In this document: positions 59,701-64,000 of the stretch, one piece after another | Position numbering within the stretch: the first letter of the stretch is position 1 | Layout: each line of letters opens with the position of its first letter | Assembly (NCBI GenBank): GCA_023421735.1 | Contig: JAEZSP010000052.1 | Location: 8,227 to 72,226, forward strand | Source: Bacillota bacterium | Lineage (GTDB): Bacteria > Bacillota_A > Clostridia > Christensenellales > Aristaeellaceae | Length of the DNA: 64,000 bases | Reading direction: 5' to 3' | The notes under the pieces: model-generated | Databases searched by the model: none | Seen by the model: only the letters and a program-made list of their open reading frames with translations | What the model was told of the DNA's origin: nothing | Position numbers and translations under genes: made by a program

Positions 59701-61582
59701 GACCAAGATCGCCTACGACGAAAAGGACGAGGAGCGGTCGCTTCAGTACACCTACGACAATCTGGGCCGCGTGAGTCAGGTAATGATGCAGAACGGCGGC
59801 ACGGTCTACGAAATCGACGAAGACGAGAAAACGGATACCGATACCACCGACTACACGGGCGACGTAAACATCGTCAGCTACCAGTTTGCGGACGGCGGGC
59901 AGGGCGCGAACAGTGCCAGCACCCGTGTGACGCGCATCGTGCATAGTGCACTGAACGCGCAGCTGGACTATGCCTACGACGAGCTGGGGAACATCGTTTC
60001 GGAGAGCTGTGACCTGGACGGAAATGCGAACCAGTACCGCTACGACAAGCTGGGTCAGCTGATCCGTGCGAATGTGCGGAACGATACGACCTGTGGTGTG
60101 AACGGAACGACGTGGGTATACACCTATGATATGGGCGGCAATATCCTGAAAAAGGAAGGCTATCCGAAGCTGACGGACATCGACAACGAGTTACCGACAG
60201 TGCCCACAAAGGTCGTCAACTATACGTATGACGCCGAGTGGAAGGACCTGCTGACCAGCTACGACGGCAAGGCCATTCAGTATACGCCCGACACGCCGCC
60301 GCAGATGCCGGATGGCATGGCGTACTTCCACATGGGGAACCCGTACAAATATGACGGGTGGACGTACGAGTGGCAGGCAGGTAGGCAGCTGAAATCCATG
60401 ACGCACCGGGATGAACTGGGTGTACAGGACAAGAAGCTGGAATTTGCGTATGACGCGGTTGGGCTAAGAACGCAGAAGAAGAATACATATACGGACGAGC
60501 TGGGGCAGGCGATCGTGGAGACGACCGACTACATCCTGCACGGGAAGATGCTGACACATCAGAAGACCATGACGACCATAGACGGCGTGGAGCAGGAGCC
60601 GTATCAGTTGCACTTCTATTATGACGCGGCGGGCAGTCCGAGTATGGTTCGCGTGGGGAACGAGGAAGCGGAAAGCCAATATTATACTTACGTGCATAGC
60701 CTCCAGGGAGATATTCTGGGAATCATTGACAGTGCGCAGGACTTGGTGGTAGAATATGCGTACGATCCGTGGGGGAAGTCGCTGGAAACGCGCTGTTTGA
60801 AAACTGGATGTGAAATGCTGGCAGAGTTGAATCCGTTTAGGTATCGTGGGTATGTGTACGATGAGGAGGCGGGGTATTACTATCTCAGGAGTAGGTATTA
60901 TGATCCGAAGTGGGGGCGATTTGTAAACGCGGATGGGTTACTGGGCGGAGTTGGGAAGTTGCTCAGTCACAATCTGATTGCGTATTGTCGGAATAAGCCG
61001 GTTCGCCAAAAAGATGACGAAGGAAGAGAAGGCGCAACCGTAAACGCTTCTGAGTACGAAGAATTCACTGATATCTTTGCCAACACATACGGCGTTGATT
61101 TTGAGGCCTATACACAATATCCCTCGTTAATTGTTTCAGATACGGGGCATGCAACTGATAAGTTTAAAGTCACCAATCTAGTTAAAGGATATTATGTCGA
61201 AACTGATACTGATCGATGTTTGGAAGATAATATTACAACCGCCAATGCTTTTGGCCTGCTGTCAGCATATACTCTGGAGGGAGCGCTTAGTTATGGTTTT
61301 GGAGTTGTGCTAAGCGCGGGAGAAAACAGTGATCGATATCACTTAGGAGATATTGAACGAGATGCGTTTGTTATTTCTTACACAAAGCGCGATCTATACT
61401 GGGTTACAGATTCATCTGGAACTTCTGTATTAATGAAAATCGATTATACAATATCCGAGAGATATACAATAGGTGCGGGAAGAAAGAACGGTAAATCATA
61501 TTTTGATAGTAGATACGTATCTATGACACTAGTAAAAGCAGATAAAGAAATTTGGAAAAATGGTGTCAAGATAAAGGATTAA
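56498..61582 (+). CDS. RHS/YD-repeat protein with variable C-terminal domain
   Basis: At least 1694 residues. YD repeats run through residues 1-60 and 700-1480 (for example YDKLGQLIRANV, YDELGNIVSES, DPAGRVTRFYYYEDG). Between them lies a beta-sandwich, carbohydrate-binding-like region (about 280-700). The core ends with YRGYVYDEEAGYYYLRSRYY, GRFVNADGL and LIAYCRNKPV, the standard RHS boundary. The last 165 residues (from about 61020) are unrelated, AT-rich and probably the toxin tip; no known fold was recognised. The frame is open from 56471, so the TTG at 56498 is only a formal start; see the N-terminal entry. An orphan copy of part of the core lies at 62781. Confidence 0.85.
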   Translation: MEGKLEAVSDPAGRVTRFYYYEDGDYVGTQYEGAGSLAPGMGLLKEIQASNGVDGPVSTFFLYDAEQRLTGIVYEDRFMQTPPTGTLPAGKELLQLALDGDVAWHTQYLYAGTTNLLQTGVNYEGTRVAIQYEQLAPNAAFFDIAEGRDDDSFADSSETDEDEQIADTTVTVGMSENMLRAICMETVKTDENGTVLARGVKQMFDYRNSVTEVTNVESVSSGETAGKKIIYQFNDKGNVISMRDELGYAQFVKYESDQENAPTAVSTTQRAVINRIKRPVLLRNANSIGTEWARTIENEETNARTNPGNICGFDNKTNRCLNCASMKMVRKKTGTIKFSQSVVLEKGKQWTLSAYVKTNAIVANVQNVNGESVFVPGDGAFMRVYQEGTAAAAGFKSEAITGSTADSYGDGLAADGWERLRLSFPTPGVEGDGSVTMVVEFVLDGVSGTAYFAAPQLEEGLVANPVNLLTNGDFFLTQDEPIVKKKSTDPTPTGHKNRVWPSYWGAGTDVNKEKLNASGSRVATASDQRIGVFDPNVRPSDTSVTGYNPYDLPGNDYDPFLSVFTGNYLQFRSGLQRKAQDCWFAQTLYVSGKEKDVYYAGGWASAKAMPGSTDGVRGFQFVIQFYCKDKKGKWKWYTGKGGKHNFNSEWVGWQMQAGAATAPKDYSKVRVGLVAKGQPLYAKFTNFYLFREEFGKSYQYDGKKNVVSTTERAGQQAGMEYDTFGNLISYRKPGRPTTDDNKYKLKYGNNEREKKEHLVRETRTPMGMISTAKYDKYGNALESTAKEKGGRKFIKSTIGYGTGEMDTAGNYAVTRTDAMGKTATTKVDKDSGLVQWVKDPAGTQLDYEYDYLKRLKNVKCTPEDGVTYRNDYTYDDKGRLSTVAHNTTGAASDVSYTFEYDALGAQTEVKVAGHTLSKSVYSQTDRSHRLEESIFGNGGRLRKAYDDFDRVTGISYDGDDPETNSRYKYAFGANGHTAYLTDTHLGRTQWAEYDQAGRPMQFTTWDGLFDSETSAERGKLMYRTTLKYDKYNHLALFGERVPGKDKPADDDGTENITTKYEYDRDDRVTKIAYDEKDEERSLQYTYDNLGRVSQVMMQNGGTVYEIDEDEKTDTDTTDYTGDVNIVSYQFADGGQGANSASTRVTRIVHSALNAQLDYAYDELGNIVSESCDLDGNANQYRYDKLGQLIRANVRNDTTCGVNGTTWVYTYDMGGNILKKEGYPKLTDIDNELPTVPTKVVNYTYDAEWKDLLTSYDGKAIQYTPDTPPQMPDGMAYFHMGNPYKYDGWTYEWQAGRQLKSMTHRDELGVQDKKLEFAYDAVGLRTQKKNTYTDELGQAIVETTDYILHGKMLTHQKTMTTIDGVEQEPYQLHFYYDAAGSPSMVRVGNEEAESQYYTYVHSLQGDILGIIDSAQDLVVEYAYDPWGKSLETRCLKTGCEMLAELNPFRYRGYVYDEEAGYYYLRSRYYDPKWGRFVNADGLLGGVGKLLSHNLIAYCRNKPVRQKDDEGREGATVNASEYEEFTDIFANTYGVDFEAYTQYPSLIVSDTGHATDKFKVTNLVKGYYVETDTDRCLEDNITTANAFGLLSAYTLEGALSYGFGVVLSAGENSDRYHLGDIERDAFVISYTKRDLYWVTDSSGTSVLMKIDYTISERYTIGAGRKNGKSYFDSRYVSMTLVKADKEIWKNGVKIKD

Positions 61583-61604
61583 ATTGCGGGGGTGTTTTAA
61601 TAAT

Positions 61605-62621
61605 TTGAAACCTTTAAGCATGTGTTTGCTCCTTTGTACATTGTTTTCATTTTGCGCGTTCGCTGCCGAACCCACCACGCAGAATTTGTCAGATGAGCCA
61701 ATCGTTAAGTGCCTGATGAATCTTGATTCGTTGGAGCGATACCACGTATTTGTTTATGATGAAGAGATTGATAAACAATGGGTGATAGATCATCGCAATG
61801 AAAGAATAGAAATATTTCTTGTGCCCGAAGGAGACGTTGAACGGATCTACGCAGATCAAGACAAACGAAAAGAGTTACTTGACGAGTTTGATAAAAGCAT
61901 AGAATTTGTGATCAAGGCGGTTTCGACGATTAAACCTAACGAGAGGGAACGTATATTTGATAGTAAAACTACTTTGGACATATTTAGCTTTGAGGATTTT
62001 CGGGAAGGAAGTGTGGTCAACGTTGAAGATGTGGAAGCTTTCTACATCTTCTCATTCTCTGATATATACTCTGGGCAGATCTATTCCATCCAATATATAC
62101 CCTTTATAGTGAAACAAGAATATAGCCCCATAGAAATGTACGTTGGCTATGCATACGGAGACGAGGTGCCAAAATTTGAAGGTGTGGAAAATTCCATTGA
62201 GGTGGAGGTTGGAGACAACAAACAAGACTTAATCGATGAGATGGGGGTTCCGGTTTACGATTTCGGTTCCGTATGCGTGTATGAAGATGAGTATGGAAAT
62301 AGTGTAATCGTGGATTTTAGCGATGATGCTGTTTCCTGTTTTGTGGGTTTCACCACTAAGGGAAATTTGCTTCTTACTTCGGATTTTTATCCGATCAGTG
62401 GGGAGATGATTGAAATGTATCAAGGCAAAACGGTAAAAGAGTTGCAAAGCCGTTATGGTGAATTTCATTGCTATCTTGATTTGAACGGAGCAGAAGTTCC
62501 GGCGTATATAACTAAGGGTGCAAGCATTGTTTGCTTTGTTCTCGATAATGACAATGTAGAGAGCATTTATTCTATAGATGTTTTAACGGGATCGGTACAT
62601 GAAATGTTTGTCACGCCATAG
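61605..62621 (+). CDS. secreted protein, putative immunity partner of the RHS tip
   Basis: 338 residues from a TTG start with GGGGGTG 10 bases upstream. A signal peptide is clear (LSMCLLLCTLFSFCAFAAEP). The rest is acidic, beta-rich and unrecognised. Base composition is markedly AT-rich, like the RHS tip and unlike the RHS core. It begins 22 bases after the RHS stop. Position, pairing and composition are those of an immunity gene; export from the cytoplasm would fit a toxin that acts outside the membrane or on the envelope. An earlier in-frame TTG at 61584 is possible but has no ribosome site. Confidence 0.65.
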   Translation: MKPLSMCLLLCTLFSFCAFAAEPTTQNLSDEPIVKCLMNLDSLERYHVFVYDEEIDKQWVIDHRNERIEIFLVPEGDVERIYADQDKRKELLDEFDKSIEFVIKAVSTIKPNERERIFDSKTTLDIFSFEDFREGSVVNVEDVEAFYIFSFSDIYSGQIYSIQYIPFIVKQEYSPIEMYVGYAYGDEVPKFEGVENSIEVEVGDNKQDLIDEMGVPVYDFGSVCVYEDEYGNSVIVDFSDDAVSCFVGFTTKGNLLLTSDFYPISGEMIEMYQGKTVKELQSRYGEFHCYLDLNGAEVPAYITKGASIVCFVLDNDNVESIYSIDVLTGSVHEMFVTP

Positions 62622-62696
62622 GCAAAAGTGATTTTTTCTAAAAGCATCATTGATGCAGCAGCAGCACTTTCGTCAGGTTGACTAGTCGATTGACGG

Positions 62697-62749
62697 AAAA
62701 GGAAGCCGATATGTCCGTGATTTTCACTGATGTAAAGGCTTCTTTTTTT
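62697..62749 (+). terminator. terminator after the putative immunity gene
   Basis: GAAGCC (62702-62707) pairs with GGCTTC (62737-62742) around an inner GTGA/TCAC hairpin, followed by seven Ts. Confidence 0.6.
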
Positions 62750-62780
62750 GTTTGCTCTGAACTTTGTTTAGACGGCCGCG

Positions 62781-63272
62781 AAGGTCGTCAACTATACGTA
62801 TGACGCCGAGTGGAAGGACCTGCTGGCCAGCTACGACGGCAAGGCCATTCAGTATACGCCCGACACGCCGCCGCAGATGCCGGATGGCATGGCGTACTTC
62901 CACATGGGGAACCCGTACAAATATGACGGGTGGACGTATGAGTGGCAGGCGGGTAGGCAGCTGAAATCCATGACGCACCGGGATGAACTGGGCGTGCAGG
63001 ACAAGAAGCTGGAATTCAGCTATGATGCGGTTGGCCTGAGGACGCAGAAGAAGCATACATACGCGGACGAGCTGGGGCAGTCGGTCGTCGAGACGACCGA
63101 CTACATCCTGCATGGGAAGATGCTGACACATCAGAAGACCACGACAATCGTGGACGGTGTCCAGCAGGGCGAGCCCTACCAACTGCACTTCTATTACGAT
63201 AAAGACAGCCGACCGAGTATGGTGCGTGTGGGGAATAAGGAGGCACAGAGCCAGTATTACACTTACGTGCAT
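62781..63272 (+). pseudogene. orphan RHS core fragment (duplicate of 60209-60697)
   Basis: 492 bp almost identical to the RHS core at 60209-60697, in the same orientation, with scattered, mostly synonymous differences and one added codon. The coding frame is intact within it but has no ribosome site upstream and breaks at 63272, where it runs into transposase sequence. It is a silent donor fragment of the kind that allows exchange of RHS C-terminal tips by recombination. Confidence 0.85.
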
Positions 63273-64000
63273 GCGGGATATGTTTGCCGAAACGCTTGAG
63301 GATATGCTCAAGGCGGAGCTCGACGAGCATCTGGGATATGAAAAGCACGATCAAGGACCAAAGGAGACGAGCAACCGGCGCAATGGCACGAGCGAGAAGA
63401 CGGCCCTGTCCCATAGCGGCGAAATGGAGCTGCACGTTCCCTGGGATCGGGAAGGAAGCTTCGAGCCGCAGGTTGTCAGGAAGGGACAGAGCGACATCTC
63501 CGAGATCCAGGAGAAGGTGATGTCGATGTACGCGAAGGGGTTGAGCGACCGGGACATCAGCGCGATCATCAAGGACACATACGGATTCGACATGAGTCAC
63601 GACACGGTATCGCGGATCGTGGAGCGGATTCAGCCGCGGTTTACGGCATGGCAGACCCGATCTCTGGAAAGCGTGTACGCGTTTGTCTACGTGGATGCAA
63701 TGATTGTAAAGGTCAAGAATGAAGGCAAGACGCGAAACAAGGCGGTATACTCGGTACTCGGGATCAACCTGGAGGGGCGGAAGGACGTTCTGGGTCTGTG
63801 GATCAGCGAGAACGAGGGCGCGCATTTCTGGATGATGATCTTCGACGAATTGAAGGCCCGGGGCGTCAAACAGATGCTGTTTGTGTGCATCGACGGGCTG
63901 AAGGAGCTGGAGCAGGGAATCCTCAGCATCTTCCCGCAGACGCACGTCCAGCGATGCATGGTGCACCTCCAGCGCAACAGCCTGAAGTACATTCCGACGA
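63271..64000 (+). CDS. IS256-family transposase, 5' truncated, continues past the window
   Basis: The open frame from the ATG at 63271 reads RDMFAETLEDMLKAELDEHL, then R-R-N-G-T-S-E-K-T and VSRIVERIQPRF, the N-terminal half of an IS256 (Mutator-type) transposase. Two catalytic Asp residues are visible in YVDAMIVK and VCIDGLKE; the Glu lies beyond the window. The usual first 20-30 residues and the terminal inverted repeat are missing: base 63272 still belongs to the RHS fragment, and the ATG is made across the junction. It is likely inactive unless complemented. Confidence 0.85.
   Translation, partial: MRDMFAETLEDMLKAELDEHLGYEKHDQGPKETSNRRNGTSEKTALSHSGEMELHVPWDREGSFEPQVVRKGQSDISEIQEKVMSMYAKGLSDRDISAIIKDTYGFDMSHDTVSRIVERIQPRFTAWQTRSLESVYAFVYVDAMIVKVKNEGKTRNKAVYSVLGINLEGRKDVLGLWISENEGAHFWMMIFDELKARGVKQMLFVCIDGLKELEQGILSIFPQTHVQRCMVHLQRNSLKYIPT

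Noticed and set aside
63016..63966. 316-codon minus-strand frame at the window end
   Set aside because: Antisense to the RHS fragment and the IS256 transposase.
1..64000. tRNA, rRNA or CRISPR arrays
   Set aside because: No T-loop motif with a matching cloverleaf, no rRNA-like stretch and no evenly spaced repeats were noticed; a covariance-model scan was not possible.

Overview
The window is GC-rich bacterial DNA with GGAGG-type ribosome binding sites, TTGACA/TATAAT promoters with 17-base spacers, many 4-base gene overlaps, a class II GalT, a BclA-like exosporium remnant and IS256. Together these point to a spore-lineage Bacillota (class Clostridia), probably an uncultured gut-type organism with high GC. 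This taxonomic guess is an inference from gene families, not a measurement. No rRNA, tRNA or CRISPR was seen.

Layout. 1-3087: end of a WG-repeat-like protein, a MazG-like pyrophosphohydrolase, a frameshifted Cys-rich mini-protein, an AI-2E-family permease with an apparently leaderless start, and an RluA-type pseudouridine synthase. 3082-6662 (minus): an ABC-2 exporter (one ATPase, three permeases, two of them a tandem duplicate) behind a promoter, a short upstream ORF and an intrinsic terminator, which looks like an attenuator. 6675-10843: divergent galT/galK, then an amidohydrolase running into tsaE-tsaB-rimI (10840-12441). 12717-16447: alpha/beta hydrolase, membrane-anchored Mur ligase and D-Ala-D-Ala ligase. 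16556-20504: methyltransferase and SWIM-SNF2 helicase. 20794-23652: Gfo/Idh dehydrogenase, GNAT and FAD oxidoreductase. 24076-27619: heterodimeric ABC exporter with one degenerate ATP site.

27772-34600 is a signalling island: two paralogous membrane GGDEF proteins, a PilT-like ATPase, a BTAD regulator ending in a degenerate GGDEF-like domain, and a PAS-GGDEF protein. 34720-43673 is a carbohydrate/radical-enzyme island: GH106-like glycosidase (plus strand), then on the minus strand an MBL hydrolase, an uncharacterised glycyl radical enzyme with an atypical active-site motif and its activase, a mannonate-dehydratase-like enolase-superfamily enzyme and an SDR. 44160-46988 holds a ParB-like hypothetical protein, a nucleoside phosphorylase and a radical-SAM-like protein that has lost its cluster cysteines. 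47155-52423 is an MMPL exporter/accessory operon divergent from two TetR regulators, with an inverted-repeat operator between them.

52424-64000 is accessory DNA: decayed GNAT, BclA-like and possible ABC fragments around an intact 5-formyl-THF cyclo-ligase; a long leader with a strong promoter; a holin-like protein; a large RHS/YD-repeat protein (frameshifted near its start) whose AT-rich C-terminal tip and the AT-rich secreted protein after it look like a toxin/immunity pair; an orphan duplicate of about 490 bp of the RHS core; and an IS256-type transposase fused to the end of that duplicate. Two intergenic elements with inverted ends (23727-23854, 32888-33060) share a core and form a repeat family, and a separate structured element flanked by direct repeats lies at 43808-44075.
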